64,000 nt of DNA from Calothrix sp. FI2-JRJ7 (GCA_019359675.1 JAHHGX010000083.1:90078-154077), one strand, 5' to 3'; shown: positions 18,888-28,240, counted from the stretch's first letter. Notes: generated by a model not told the origin, from the sequence alone. Numbers and translations: made by a program.

Positions 18888-18924
18888 CATACGCGCGTTA
18901 AATAACATTTAATATCTCACAATT

Positions 18925-19020
18925 GGTCATTAGTCATTAGTCAAGAATCAAGAGTTAAGAGTTGTATTTCAACTTTCAGCTTTCGGTTTAGGGCTTGAGA
19001 CTAATGACCTTGGTTTTTTA
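18925..19020 (+). terminator. Possible terminator after cpcG
   Basis: GGTCATTAGT (18925-18934) pairs with ACTAATGACC (19000-19009), and a T-rich run follows. The loop is long, so the call is tentative. Confidence 0.35.
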
Positions 19021-19115
19021 GCAAACCAGGGCATCTAAGTCTAAAGGTATAAACCAATTAATTGACAGAAGACTAATATTTTTAGCAACAAAAAATAATT
19101 TCTAAGGTTAGTGCC

Positions 19116-20150
19116 ATGCGTGCGACAGTCTACCATGCTCCAGGAGATATTCGGGTAGAAAACGTTCCCGACCCAGTAATTAAACATCCTACCGATGCAA
19201 TAGTAAAGATTACTCATGCTTGTATCTGCGGTTCTGACTTATGGTTTTATCGTGGTCTAGATAACTGGAAGTCTGGTTGGCGAACTGGTCACGAGTGGAT
19301 GGGAATTGTTGAAGAAGTTGGTTCTGAAGTTCGTAATTTGAAAAAAGGTGATAGAGTGCTAGCTCCGTTTGCTTTTTCTGATGGTACTTGCGAATTTTGC
19401 GGTAAAGGTTTACAAACTTCTTGTTTTGAAGGTGGTTTTTGGGGTGGGCAAAATGATGGTGGACAAGCTGAAGCTGTGCGGGCGCCGTTTGCCGATGGTA
19501 CTCTTGTAGCAATTCCTCATGAAGTGGAAGGCGATGAGGCAATGCTGAAAGCGATTTTACCACTTACTGACGTAATGTCTACAGGTCATCATGCAGCAGT
19601 TTCTGCGGGGGTACAAAAAGGTAAAACAGCAGCAGTTGTGGGTGATGGCGCCGTGGGTTTATGTGGTGTACTCGCAGCGAAGCGGTTAGGTGCAGAGCGA
19701 ATTATTATATTAGGGCGCCACGAAAAACGTCTTGCTATAGCCCAACGCTTTGGTGCTACCGATGTAGTAAAAAGCAGAGACGAGCAAGCAGTAGAAGAAG
19801 TAATGGAAATGACCAAAGGTGGCGCCGAGTCAGTATTAGAATGTGTCGGTACTGAGTCATCAATGGACACAGCAATTAAAATAGCTCGCCCAGGTGGCGC
19901 CGTTGGTTTCGTAGGAGTTCCTCACGGCAGTGGGTCAATAAATTTGAGCAGAATGTTTATGTCTAATATTGCTTTACATGGTGGAGTGGCGCCTGCACGC
20001 GCGTATATTCCCGAACTATTAAAAGACGTTGTAGCAGGTAAACTGGACTCTTCAGCAGTATTAGATGTAACAGTTGACCTAAACGGTGTTCCCTCTGGCT
20101 ATGCCGCAATGGATAACAGAGAAGCAATTAAGGTCATGGTACAACCATAA
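19116..20150 (+). CDS. Zinc-dependent medium-chain alcohol dehydrogenase
   Basis: A 344-residue MDR-family oxidoreductase. Catalytic zinc residues are seen in ICGSDLW (Cys near 38) and TGHEWMG (His-Glu). A cysteine cluster near 92-105 (GTCEFCGKGLQTSC) supplies structural-zinc ligands. The NAD(P)-binding turn VVGDGAVGLCGV lies at about 174-185. It resembles the group that includes threonine dehydrogenase and zinc alcohol dehydrogenases; the substrate cannot be told from sequence. It stands alone, with its own upstream region of about 230 bases. Confidence 0.9.
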   Translation: MRATVYHAPGDIRVENVPDPVIKHPTDAIVKITHACICGSDLWFYRGLDNWKSGWRTGHEWMGIVEEVGSEVRNLKKGDRVLAPFAFSDGTCEFCGKGLQTSCFEGGFWGGQNDGGQAEAVRAPFADGTLVAIPHEVEGDEAMLKAILPLTDVMSTGHHAAVSAGVQKGKTAAVVGDGAVGLCGVLAAKRLGAERIIILGRHEKRLAIAQRFGATDVVKSRDEQAVEEVMEMTKGGAESVLECVGTESSMDTAIKIARPGGAVGFVGVPHGSGSINLSRMFMSNIALHGGVAPARAYIPELLKDVVAGKLDSSAVLDVTVDLNGVPSGYAAMDNREAIKVMVQP

Positions 20151-20613
20151 TTAAATCATAATGTAGAGACGCGATATATACCTTTAGTACACTCCGTGAA
20201 CGCGTCTCTACAGCGCCTGAAACAACGTAATAATCGTTAATCAATTTTTTTGGAGGAGTCTTAAAAGTAGATAGCGATAAGTAAAGGTTTTTTGAGCAAC
20301 TATTATCTTTAATCTTATAAATTCAACAGTATAAATAGGAACAATTAAAAAAAATCATAAGTTATAATTTATAGCCGTTCTCAGTTGAGGTGCAGATTAA
20401 CTCAATAAAGTTCATGTGGGGTGGGCATCCCGAACCGCCCTTGTGTACTTAACCCGAACGGGAAACGCCATATTAGCCAAAAGCAATATCAATTTTCTTT
20501 TATGTGTTTCACAAATTGTATAAAATATAACGATATATTTTAGCTCCATAGTATCAATTATTTCCTAATGAATATTACATTAACTTTTTTTAATTATTTT
20601 AAAATTTTTGAAG
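20151..20613. other. Intergenic region with palindromic repeat
   Basis: No gene seen. It contains a TAGAGACG-family inverted repeat at 20162-20212 and AT-rich sequence that should include the cytochrome-gene promoter. Confidence 0.45.
20162..20212. repeat. TAGAGACG-family inverted repeat with long loop
   Basis: TGTAGAGACGCG at the left end pairs with CGCGTCTCTACA at the right end, with about 27 bases between. It lies just after the dehydrogenase gene. Confidence 0.75.
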
Positions 20614-22800
20614 ATGGACTCTAAGAGTAAAGATTCAATTGTTTTTCGATATATTTACAAGCTTGTGTGCTATATTGACGAGCAAGATTTTAGTGCATTC
20701 CACACTATGAAACGAAAAAAAAATAACCCTAATACTAATGTATTTAGGGCATTCTATGCTTTGAAAACAAAGATTCTTTTATTGATCTGCGTTTTTATCA
20801 TTAGTACTGTTGGTATTCTGTTATCAAATTGGTTGATGACTAACCAGACAGTTCTTGCTAAAGCTGATTTTTTGCAACCTGCTCCTAGTCAACCACTAGA
20901 TTATTACGACTATTTTGGCAAACTGTTAAGTCCTCAAGAAGCAGCAGAAGTAGTTATCAATAAGGAACTCGACGCTAATGATCCCACTTCTTATCAGCGG
21001 GTAGGTGCTGTTAAAATTACCAAGGAATTAATCGCTCAAGGTGAAAACATCTTTTTCAACCGTAAGATTGGCGATACATTTGGTTTGCAAGGGGTGTTTG
21101 GTTTTGCACAAGGCATTAACAGAATATCAGATGAACTCAATATAGCAATTGCTAATTTACAAGGTCAGTCAACAACAAACCTAAAAATTACCCTCCAAAA
21201 AGATTTAACTCTTGGCAGTCAAACTTTTCGGAGCGGAACTGTTATTCCTACAGGTTTAAAAATTCAAAAGGGAAAAGTTGTTCCATTAGGAAACACTCCT
21301 AACGGTGACTTCACGTGTGCGCTCTGTCATGCAACCCTTTCCAATGATGATAAAATTCTTGCAGGAGTGCCCAATGGTGAAATTGCTTTTCCGTTTTTTA
21401 TTGCCTTGGCGCCAAATACAGCTGCTGGGTTCGCACGCTCAGGTCTCAATCCTCTTGACCCCCAATATAAAGGCAATGGAAAGACGATTATTGACAGCAA
21501 AGGTAATAAAGTTGAACTACCCGACCCAGAAAAATTTGAAAAAGCCTTTGATGATGTTGTTTTAGATGCCCCGTTCGGTCATTTCGAGAGTTCACCAGAT
21601 GGGATTGAAAATACTACTCAAATCCCTAGCATATTCACGTTTAAGAATCATCCTTATACATTCTCTGGAGATTTTGCCGTAGGTCCGTTTGCTGGATTGA
21701 GCGCTTTTAACATTGGTGTTCACTCCTCGGAAATTAATATTTTAGCAGCTGCCCAACTTAGTTCAGAAATTCTTGGCATTGATCCAGAAGTTTATATTGG
21801 TACATTTCTTCAAAATGCTGCCATTCCCAATCTGCGTTTACCAGAAGGAACTATAGTAAAACCTTCAGAATGGTTACGAGGAGTAATTGCTAAAAATCCA
21901 CTGCAAGCAGAACTAGAAGATCAAATACCTGCTCCCGGTACAGGAACTTATCCAAACCTGCAACCCAGTTTATTTACTTTCAATGGTTTAGTTTTTAGCC
22001 CAAATACAGGTAAGGCAGACGATATTGCTAGTGGTTCTTTCCTATTTGCAGCCAACGCGATGTCTGCTTTCCAAAATAGCCTAGTGCCGCCTGCTAACCA
22101 GAGTCAAGAAAATTGGCAAGCTTTGAATAGCAATTCTGTGAAGCGTGGGGCAAAAGTATTTGAGAAAGCGAACTGTGCAACTTGTCATATTCCACCCTTC
22201 TTCACAGACAACATAATTCATCCACTTGATGAAGTAGGTGGGAATCCAGCGCGCGCTCAATCTCGTCTGAAGCTGAATAAATTGTTAGTTCCACCCAAGT
22301 TATACACTTTCAACACTCCCGTTCCCATACCTGAATCTGCTGAAGTACTGGATGTGCCAACACAAGGCATCTCCGATAGTCCTACAACTCTACCCAAAGG
22401 CACCTTACCAAAAGGCGGTTACAAAACTACTTCTTTACGTGGTCTTTATTTAAGCGCACCCTATTTGCATGATGGTGGTGTAGCTGTACGAGCAGGAAGT
22501 CTGAAAGTTGACCGAAATGGTAGCTTTACAATTGTTGAAAAAAGCGGGTTAGGTTTAACTGGCACAATAAGCCAAGGTATCCCTGCTGATGCAGCTAGTA
22601 GCTTGCGTGCCTTAGTTGATCGTGAACTTCGCGCTAAAGTTGTGGAAGCCAACAAAGCTAACCCCAGTTTAGTACGTAGTAATCTTGATGGCACAGGTCA
22701 TAATTTTTATGTAGATAGGTTGGCTGGGTTTAATCCAAACCAGCAAACAGACCTGATTAATTTCTTACTAGCATTGGATGATGTTCCTGGGAGCTTCTAA
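20614..22800 (+). CDS. Membrane-anchored diheme c-type cytochrome, MauG/CCP-like
   Basis: A protein of about 728 residues has one membrane helix (about 55-75, LLLICVFIISTVGILLSNWL), then a large periplasmic or lumenal part with two heme-c sites: CALCH near residue 235 and CATCH near 521. The segment TSLRGLYLSAPYLHDGG resembles the second-heme region of diheme cytochrome c peroxidase/MauG proteins. It is about twice the usual length, with a long insertion between the hemes. The start is uncertain: ATG 20614 or ATG 20707, neither with a good ribosome site. Electron donor and substrate are unknown. Confidence 0.82.
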   Translation: MDSKSKDSIVFRYIYKLVCYIDEQDFSAFHTMKRKKNNPNTNVFRAFYALKTKILLLICVFIISTVGILLSNWLMTNQTVLAKADFLQPAPSQPLDYYDYFGKLLSPQEAAEVVINKELDANDPTSYQRVGAVKITKELIAQGENIFFNRKIGDTFGLQGVFGFAQGINRISDELNIAIANLQGQSTTNLKITLQKDLTLGSQTFRSGTVIPTGLKIQKGKVVPLGNTPNGDFTCALCHATLSNDDKILAGVPNGEIAFPFFIALAPNTAAGFARSGLNPLDPQYKGNGKTIIDSKGNKVELPDPEKFEKAFDDVVLDAPFGHFESSPDGIENTTQIPSIFTFKNHPYTFSGDFAVGPFAGLSAFNIGVHSSEINILAAAQLSSEILGIDPEVYIGTFLQNAAIPNLRLPEGTIVKPSEWLRGVIAKNPLQAELEDQIPAPGTGTYPNLQPSLFTFNGLVFSPNTGKADDIASGSFLFAANAMSAFQNSLVPPANQSQENWQALNSNSVKRGAKVFEKANCATCHIPPFFTDNIIHPLDEVGGNPARAQSRLKLNKLLVPPKLYTFNTPVPIPESAEVLDVPTQGISDSPTTLPKGTLPKGGYKTTSLRGLYLSAPYLHDGGVAVRAGSLKVDRNGSFTIVEKSGLGLTGTISQGIPADAASSLRALVDRELRAKVVEANKANPSLVRSNLDGTGHNFYVDRLAGFNPNQQTDLINFLLALDDVPGSF

Positions 22801-22808
22801 TTGAAACT

Positions 22809-22836
22809 AAGGGATGGGCAGAGAAAACCCTTCCCT
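22809..22836 (+). terminator. Hairpin after the diheme cytochrome gene
   Basis: AAGGGATGGG pairs with CCCTTCCCTT (one mismatch), starting 9 bases after the stop, and a short T-rich stretch follows. Confidence 0.5.
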
Positions 22837-22927
22837 TGCTTTTCTGACTCTCTACCAATGTTTGAGACTATAGGTATGCCAATTTGGTATTAATATCTTT
22901 GGTTGAGTTGATGGCATATTATAGTGA

Positions 22928-23158
22928 TTAACGCACGGGTTTTAATTTTCGTTTCAGAGTGAAAATCATACCTAAAGTACAAAGCGCATACACCGCTCCT
23001 GCTGAACTAGGTTCAGGTACAGTCGTAAGTCTTAATTTGTTGAGCGCAAACGCGCGGTTATTTTCTAAGGTGCTAAAAATTAATCGTGCAATATTCGCAG
23101 TATCGCTCTTAACTCCTAAAAATAAAGCCGAATAATTGTAAATAATATTTAAAAGCAA
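22928..23158 (-). pseudogene. PEP-CTERM protein C-terminal relic
   Basis: The last 76 codons of a frame end in TVPEPSSAGAVYALCTLGMI and then FTLKRKLKPVR: a VPEP motif, a hydrophobic helix and a basic tail, the PEP-CTERM sorting signal of exported proteins. The frame opens only at 23158, two bases from the GGACTTACGC element, so the element seems to have cut off the rest of the gene. Confidence 0.65.
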
Positions 23159-23159
23159 C

Positions 23160-23254
23160 AGGACTTACGCAACAAGGACGAAACATAACGCTTTCTAGAC
23201 GCTTTCCATTCCCCCAACAAGAACGATAAATTGCGGGGGCTTTACGTAAGTCCT
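23160..23254. mobile_element. MITE-like element with GGACTTACG inverted ends
   Basis: AGGACTTACGCAA at the left and TTTACGTAAGTCCT at the right delimit about 95 bp with no gene. It shares its ends with 7444-7558 and lies between the PEP-CTERM relic and the GNAT gene. Confidence 0.65.
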
Positions 23255-23262
23255 AAGCAAGA

Positions 23263-23766
23263 TCACGCAGTTAGCTCCTTGCTGAACACCACTTTATCGT
23301 CACCTGCTGTATAAAAATTCCGAATTCGCGCCTCAAGAGTGTAGCCACACTTAGGATAGAAAGCCCGCGCGCGTTCAAAACCATCAACACTTGACGTTTC
23401 CACAATTACCAAGCGGGCGGCACTAGAGCGTAATATTTCTTCAACATGGTATATCAAAGACTTACCGTGACCTTGCCCTTGAGCGTGAGGACTAACAAGA
23501 AGCATAAGAATATTCCATGTTCCATCGGTCATAGGCTCAGGGGCGCAATAAACTACACCCACTGGTTGCTCGCTCACTGCAATAAACCAAAGGTCTTTAT
23601 TGCCGCGTTCGTAGTCGTCCAACCGCTCTCTAATCTGATTGATTCCATCTGAATTGAACAGCCCGCTTGCTTTAGCTAAAGCGATTACAGTCTCCGTATC
23701 GCTTTTAGTCACTTTTCTAATCACGGTTATGCAGCAAATGTAAATGTTAGGTTTGTAGCATATCAT
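23263..23766 (-). CDS. GNAT-family N-acetyltransferase
   Basis: A 167-residue acetyltransferase with the acetyl-CoA loop SPHAQGQGHGKSL near 103-115 and a late YPKCGYTLEARI segment. The ATG at 23766 overlaps the stop of the upstream zinc-ribbon gene by 4 bases (ATGA), indicating translational coupling; an internal GTG (VIRKVTKSD) is the other possible start. The substrate is unknown. Confidence 0.82.
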   Translation of the reverse strand: MICYKPNIYICCITVIRKVTKSDTETVIALAKASGLFNSDGINQIRERLDDYERGNKDLWFIAVSEQPVGVVYCAPEPMTDGTWNILMLLVSPHAQGQGHGKSLIYHVEEILRSSAARLVIVETSSVDGFERARAFYPKCGYTLEARIRNFYTAGDDKVVFSKELTA

Positions 23767-23951
23767 TTTTTGACTTTTTCAGCTTTCCAAGTTCCCCCAT
23801 ATACGTAGAAGGCGTTATCTTGACTAATCTGTTGCCAGCAATTAGGACATACGAAAACCCAGTCTCCTTCTTCTTCGTATTTGACGCGGTACAAAACAGG
23901 CGCCGATTGATTACATATGTGACAAGGTTTTACGCGCGCTCTTACAGCCAT
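23763..23951 (-). CDS. Small zinc-ribbon protein
   Basis: A 62-residue protein with two CxxC pairs, CHIC (about 10-13) and CPNC (about 35-38), spaced like a zinc ribbon. It overlaps the GNAT gene by 4 bases and is probably co-expressed with it. I do not recognise a named family. A role as a small metal-binding partner is inferred only from the cysteines. Confidence 0.7.
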   Translation of the reverse strand: MAVRARVKPCHICNQSAPVLYRVKYEEEGDWVFVCPNCWQQISQDNAFYVYGGTWKAEKVKK

Positions 23952-24082
23952 ACTTTAATAAGTAGTACTACCAATAATACTATTATAATTAATAAAATGA
24001 ATAATATACAGTTATAAAATTTGATTTTTGTTTGTAACTGCTGAAGTTTGATAATTAAGTTATTTACTTTTGGTTGCTGCTT

Positions 24083-24495
24083 CTAAATAAATGTCGCTAA
24101 ATAGTCATGAACGAGTTGATAACGGTCTTCGGGGTTGGTTGGTATTAATACTACAATACCCGCTGTCACGAAAATTTGTAAGACTAAATCTAATTGATTT
24201 TCATTTATTAAAGTTGGTTTCCAATTAGTATCTGTAATTTTCAAAATAAAATCTTGTTTCAACTCTAATTTTAACTGTAATAATTCAGTAGATTTACCGC
24301 AACCGATGTGACCTGTGAATAATTGACAAGTCGGTTCATCTGGAGAGAAAAAACTAATATTATCTCTCAACTACTTAATAATTTTTCCACCTCTGACTGA
24401 AGAAAATCAATATACAACTTATGGCCTTCAACATTATCAAAAACTATCGTCTTACTAGGATTTTTCGCCTGATAAAAGGCACGTAAATCTATCAT
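24083..24495 (-). pseudogene. Chimeric P-loop ATPase relic
   Basis: One frame starts at ATG 24495 (MIDLRAFYQAKNPSKTIVFD) and stops near 24371. The next frame carries FFSPDEPTCQLFTGHIGCGK and STEL, a Walker A site, then jumps to a C-terminal-like segment ending NPEDRYQLVHDYLATFI. The last part resembles the end of the STAND NTPase module in large cyanobacterial NACHT proteins. The piece between, with Walker B and sensor regions, is missing. It looks like two unrelated NTPase ends joined by deletion. Confidence 0.65.
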
Positions 24496-24793
24496 TTTTA
24501 TATTCCTTTTTTCTTTGTGCTTCGTAAAAAGAATTCCGTAATTTTACTGTTTACATTTATAAAAAAAATCATATTACTTACATAACTAATTCATAAGCCG
24601 AGCTTAATATAATGATATATTTTTTATCAATAAAGTGTGTAGTCTACAAAAATACATTTAATAAAATACTTTTATCTCCTTAGAGACGCGATAATTTCCT
24701 GCGGGACACTACGTGAACACGTCTCTACTTTCACCACAGAGACAGAGAAAGAGTTAAACTAATATGTTAAGTATATATATCTACTACACAGTA
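24496..24793. other. AT-rich intergenic region with a TAGAGACG inverted repeat
   Basis: No gene. The repeat at 24681-24728 has left arm TAGAGACGCG and right arm CACGTCTCTA. The promoter of the glycosyltransferase operon should lie here. Confidence 0.45.
24681..24728. repeat. TAGAGACG-family inverted repeat with long loop
   Basis: TAGAGACGCG and ACACGTCTCTA form the arms around a loop of about 27 bases. The loop resembles that of the copy at 20162-20212. Confidence 0.7.
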
Positions 24794-26074
24794 ATGAAAA
24801 ACATTACCTTAGAACAAAACCACAATAAAACTAACTATAGGCGCCTCAAAGCCATCACAGTAGTAATCTCAGTTTGGGGTATTATTAGCTTGATGCACTT
24901 GGTACCTATCACACGATGGTTCATGTTGGTATTAACACTTATCTTGACTTGGCAAGCAGTAAGAATGCTCATAGCCAAACCAAAGACTTTGATTAATTCA
25001 AACGAAGCTTATTTACCTACCGTAACAATTCTAGTTCCAGCCAAAAATGAAAGTATAGTATTACCTAATATAGTTGAAAGCTTATTTCATTTAGATTATC
25101 CAGTTTCACATTTAGACATTTGGATTATTAATGATGCAAGTACAGATAATACTCGTCAACGCTTAGAAAAATTACAATCACAATTTTCTGCATTACAAGT
25201 TTATCATCGTGAAACTTCAGGTGGAGGTAAATCAGGCGCCTTAAATGCAGTATTCGGCGCCACTAAAGGAGAAATTATTCTTGTTTGCGATGCTGACGCA
25301 CAATTTCCCACTAACTTTTTACAACAAACACTTCCAATATTTCAAGAGAACACAATTGGTGCAATACAAGTAAGAAAAACAATTGCTAATCGTAATCTTA
25401 ATTTCTTAACTCGCTGTCAGCAGATGGAAATGAGTTGTGATGCTTGGTTACAAACTCATCGTATTGCTGCTTCTGGTATGACAGAACTCCGGGGAAGTGG
25501 AATGTTTGTAAGGCGCCAGCTTTTAGAGAAATGTAACGGCTGGAATGAAAACACCGTTACCGATGATTTAGACTTGGCATTTAGATTATATATTGCAGGA
25601 GCAGAAATTGAGTTTGTCACGGCGCCTACCATTAAAGAACAAGGAGTAACAACCTTGGGGCAACTATGGCATCAACGCTATCGTTGGTCACTAGGAGGTT
25701 ATCAGCGTTATTTAGATTATTTACCACAAATGCTAAATTTGGGTTGGAAAAAAGAAATAGATTTACTTTTATTTTTATTACTACAGTTTATTTTACCAAT
25801 AGGATTAATTCCAGATTTACTATGGACAGTTTTTTATAGCCATAATGCCGTACTGCTTCCCCTTCAAACTCTCTTAGGTATAATTCTCACCATCGGTTTT
25901 ATAGCAGGACTATACCAATTTCAAAACTTACGGGGATGGTCATTATTGTGGTCAACGGTTCAAGGTTCTTTTTATATGCTGCACTGGATACTAGTTATGA
26001 TTATTACCACATTAAGCTTATGTATAAAGCCACAGCAGTTAAACTGGGTAAAAACTGAGCATTATGGAAATTAA
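24794..26074 (+). CDS. Membrane glycosyltransferase family 2
   Basis: About 426 residues: two N-terminal membrane helices (about 20-65), a GT2 catalytic domain with VPAKNE, CDADAQF (metal-binding DxD), TDDLDLAF and the HQRYRW form of the Q/RxxRW motif, and several C-terminal helices. This D,D,D,Q/RxxRW pattern is shared by cellulose-synthase-like and ceramide glucosyltransferase-like enzymes. The start at 24794 is preferred over 24764 because it gives a hydrophilic N-terminus. The next gene starts 2 bases after the stop, so they form an operon. The acceptor is unknown. Confidence 0.88.
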   Translation: MKNITLEQNHNKTNYRRLKAITVVISVWGIISLMHLVPITRWFMLVLTLILTWQAVRMLIAKPKTLINSNEAYLPTVTILVPAKNESIVLPNIVESLFHLDYPVSHLDIWIINDASTDNTRQRLEKLQSQFSALQVYHRETSGGGKSGALNAVFGATKGEIILVCDADAQFPTNFLQQTLPIFQENTIGAIQVRKTIANRNLNFLTRCQQMEMSCDAWLQTHRIAASGMTELRGSGMFVRRQLLEKCNGWNENTVTDDLDLAFRLYIAGAEIEFVTAPTIKEQGVTTLGQLWHQRYRWSLGGYQRYLDYLPQMLNLGWKKEIDLLLFLLLQFILPIGLIPDLLWTVFYSHNAVLLPLQTLLGIILTIGFIAGLYQFQNLRGWSLLWSTVQGSFYMLHWILVMIITTLSLCIKPQQLNWVKTEHYGN

Positions 26075-26076
26075 TT

Positions 26077-27777
26077 ATGCTAGACCTACTAATTAAAAAT
26101 GGTTTAGTTTTTGACGGGTTAGGAACGGCGCCAGTGCGTCGAGATATTGGCATTCAAAAGGGGCAGATTGCCAATATCGCTCCATCGTTATCTACAGATG
26201 CACGTAATATTGTTGATGCAACAGGCTTATGGGTAACACCTGGTTTTATCGATATTCATACGCACTATGATTTAGAAGTAGAGATAGCACCCGGTTTAAG
26301 CGAGTCAGTTCGTCATGGGGTAACAAGTGTAGTCATTGGCAATTGTAGCTTGTCCGTGGCAATAGGGGCGCCGCAAGTACTAGCAGACATTTTTCAACGA
26401 GTCGAAACGCTTTCACATAAACTAATTGAGAAATGGCTACAAAAATCTATGTCGTGGCAAACTCCCAAAGAGTATTTACAACATTTACAGCAGTTACCGT
26501 TAGGACCAAATGTAGCAGCAATGTTTGGACATAGTGCATTACGCGCGCATGTCATGGGTTTGGAACGTAGCTTAACTGCTCAACCTAACAAAAAAGAACT
26601 ACAAATAATGGAGGACATCGCAGCAAAAGCATTAGATGACGGATTTATTGGCATTTCTATAGATATGTTCCCTTGGCATTTAATGAGTGGAGAATGGGGT
26701 GGTTGCACTATTCCTTCACAACACGCGCAATATAAAGAATACGCAATGCTGGCAAATTTATGTCGGCAACGCAATAAAGTTTTTCAGGTAACACCAAACT
26801 TACAGCGACTAGCTTCATTTTGGGAAATTTTTCGGATGAGTTTAGGAAAGCGACCTTTACGCTTAACTGTGCTAAGTGCATTAGATGCTGTCCACGACCG
26901 TAAACTCTGGAGAGTATTTGCTCCTCTTTTATTCTTTTGGAACCGAATAATGAGAGGGAATGTCAGGTTTCAAACCTTAACAGAACCCTTTACTATTTAT
27001 TCCAATGGCCCAGTCACACCATTATTTGAAGAGTTTCCCTGTGGTGTAAAGCTGAATGGTTGTAATTCCAGAGAAGAACGTCAACAATTATGGACATCAC
27101 CTGGTTTTGTATCGCAATTTCGTACTGACTGGTGTAATAAATGGCGCCGTTCATTTCATCGTCAGTTAGAAAACATGGAAATAGTACGTTGTCCTAATGA
27201 AACCTGGCAAGGTTTAAGCTTCGTAGAAGTCGCACGTAAAAGACAGCAAGACCCCTTAGACTTTTTTATCGAAGCACTACAACTATACGATACAGACATA
27301 CAATGGGTAGCAACAGGCGCCAACGACCGACTCGAACCTAGAAAAGCAATGATGTCACACCCGCATATATTACCAGGTTTTACTGATGCAGGGGCACACG
27401 TGCGGAACTTAGGATATTATGATGGTGCCTTATCTTTACTCAAACAAGCAGTAGTTACTAAATTTATGAAACCCGAAATAGCAATTTCTCGCGTAACAGG
27501 AGAACCTGCCCAATGGTTTCGGTTAGATACAGGAGTAATAAAAGTAGGCGCCAAAGCCGATATAGTTATTATGAACCCTAATGCACTCAATCAACCCATC
27601 AGTCCCCAAATAGAAGTTTTCGACCCAGTACTCGACGGAGAACCACGAATGGTTAAACGAGGTTCAGAAGAAATAATTCAAGCCGTATATATAAGCGGTG
27701 TAAAAGTCATTGCCCAAGGTAAAGTAAATAAACGCTTAGGTCAACAACAACTCGGAAAAGTCTTAATTATAAAATAG
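26077..27777 (+). CDS. Amidohydrolase of the N-acyl-D-amino-acid deacylase type
   Basis: A 566-residue amidohydrolase with metal motif FIDIHTHYD near 57-65, a GNCS motif whose Cys corresponds to the bridging cysteine of D-aminoacylases, and a late GFTDAGAHVRN region that would carry the catalytic Asp. It is longer than standard D-aminoacylases (about 480). The family cleaves N-acyl groups from D-amino acids, but related cyanobacterial proteins may act on other amides. It follows the glycosyltransferase by 2 bases and lies 49 bases before the DUF962 gene. Confidence 0.87.
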   Translation: MLDLLIKNGLVFDGLGTAPVRRDIGIQKGQIANIAPSLSTDARNIVDATGLWVTPGFIDIHTHYDLEVEIAPGLSESVRHGVTSVVIGNCSLSVAIGAPQVLADIFQRVETLSHKLIEKWLQKSMSWQTPKEYLQHLQQLPLGPNVAAMFGHSALRAHVMGLERSLTAQPNKKELQIMEDIAAKALDDGFIGISIDMFPWHLMSGEWGGCTIPSQHAQYKEYAMLANLCRQRNKVFQVTPNLQRLASFWEIFRMSLGKRPLRLTVLSALDAVHDRKLWRVFAPLLFFWNRIMRGNVRFQTLTEPFTIYSNGPVTPLFEEFPCGVKLNGCNSREERQQLWTSPGFVSQFRTDWCNKWRRSFHRQLENMEIVRCPNETWQGLSFVEVARKRQQDPLDFFIEALQLYDTDIQWVATGANDRLEPRKAMMSHPHILPGFTDAGAHVRNLGYYDGALSLLKQAVVTKFMKPEIAISRVTGEPAQWFRLDTGVIKVGAKADIVIMNPNALNQPISPQIEVFDPVLDGEPRMVKRGSEEIIQAVYISGVKVIAQGKVNKRLGQQQLGKVLIIK

Positions 27778-27812
27778 TAGGTTGGGTGGAGCGGCAGCGT
27801 AACCCAACATAA
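27778..27812. repeat. Short hairpin repeat
   Basis: GTTGGGT and ACCCAAC form the arms of a hairpin in the gap between the amidohydrolase and DUF962 genes. A similar one is at 14829-14870 after the CHAT relic. Confidence 0.5.
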
Positions 27813-27826
27813 ATCTTACTAATACA

Positions 27827-28240
27827 ATGAAAAATCTCAGAAACCGTATCAACAGTAATATCACAGACCATCCATTTACAGACTACTGGGACATCTTTGT
27901 TCTCAAACATCAACACCCTGTTAACATCATCCTTCACATCCTAGGAATATTTATATTTTACAGCTTACTTCTCGGCACCGCTTACTTCCACAATATTTGG
28001 TTACTCTGTGCCTTACCTTTAACACAGCTAGTAGGTTTAACAGGGCACTTATTATTTGAACGTAGCCATATTGATATACAAGATGCAGTATTCTCATGGC
28101 GCGCGTCTCGTTGTTTAGGAAAAATGTTATGGAGAGTTATAATAAATAAATATAAGGGGGATATTCAACAAAGATTGGATATTTTATACGATTATTTAAG
28201 TATTTGCCACAGAGACGCAGAGTACACAGAGAGTAGTTGA
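27827..28240 (+). CDS. DUF962/Mpo1-like membrane protein
   Basis: A 137-residue protein of the DUF962 (YGL010w/Mpo1) family. It shows the family pattern of two helices with histidine-bearing motifs: KHQHPVNIILHILG near 34-47 and TGHLLFERSHID near 80-91. Yeast Mpo1 is an Fe-dependent dioxygenase that shortens 2-hydroxy fatty acids in sphingoid-base breakdown; bacterial members are mostly uncharacterised. Its place as third gene after a glycosyltransferase and an amide hydrolase suggests a lipid pathway. Confidence 0.82.
   Translation: MKNLRNRINSNITDHPFTDYWDIFVLKHQHPVNIILHILGIFIFYSLLLGTAYFHNIWLLCALPLTQLVGLTGHLLFERSHIDIQDAVFSWRASRCLGKMLWRVIINKYKGDIQQRLDILYDYLSICHRDAEYTESS

Noticed and set aside
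19210..19563. 117-codon minus-strand frame inside the dehydrogenase
   Set aside because: Antisense shadow of a well-conserved enzyme; the His- and Gln-rich composition is typical of reversed coding sequence.
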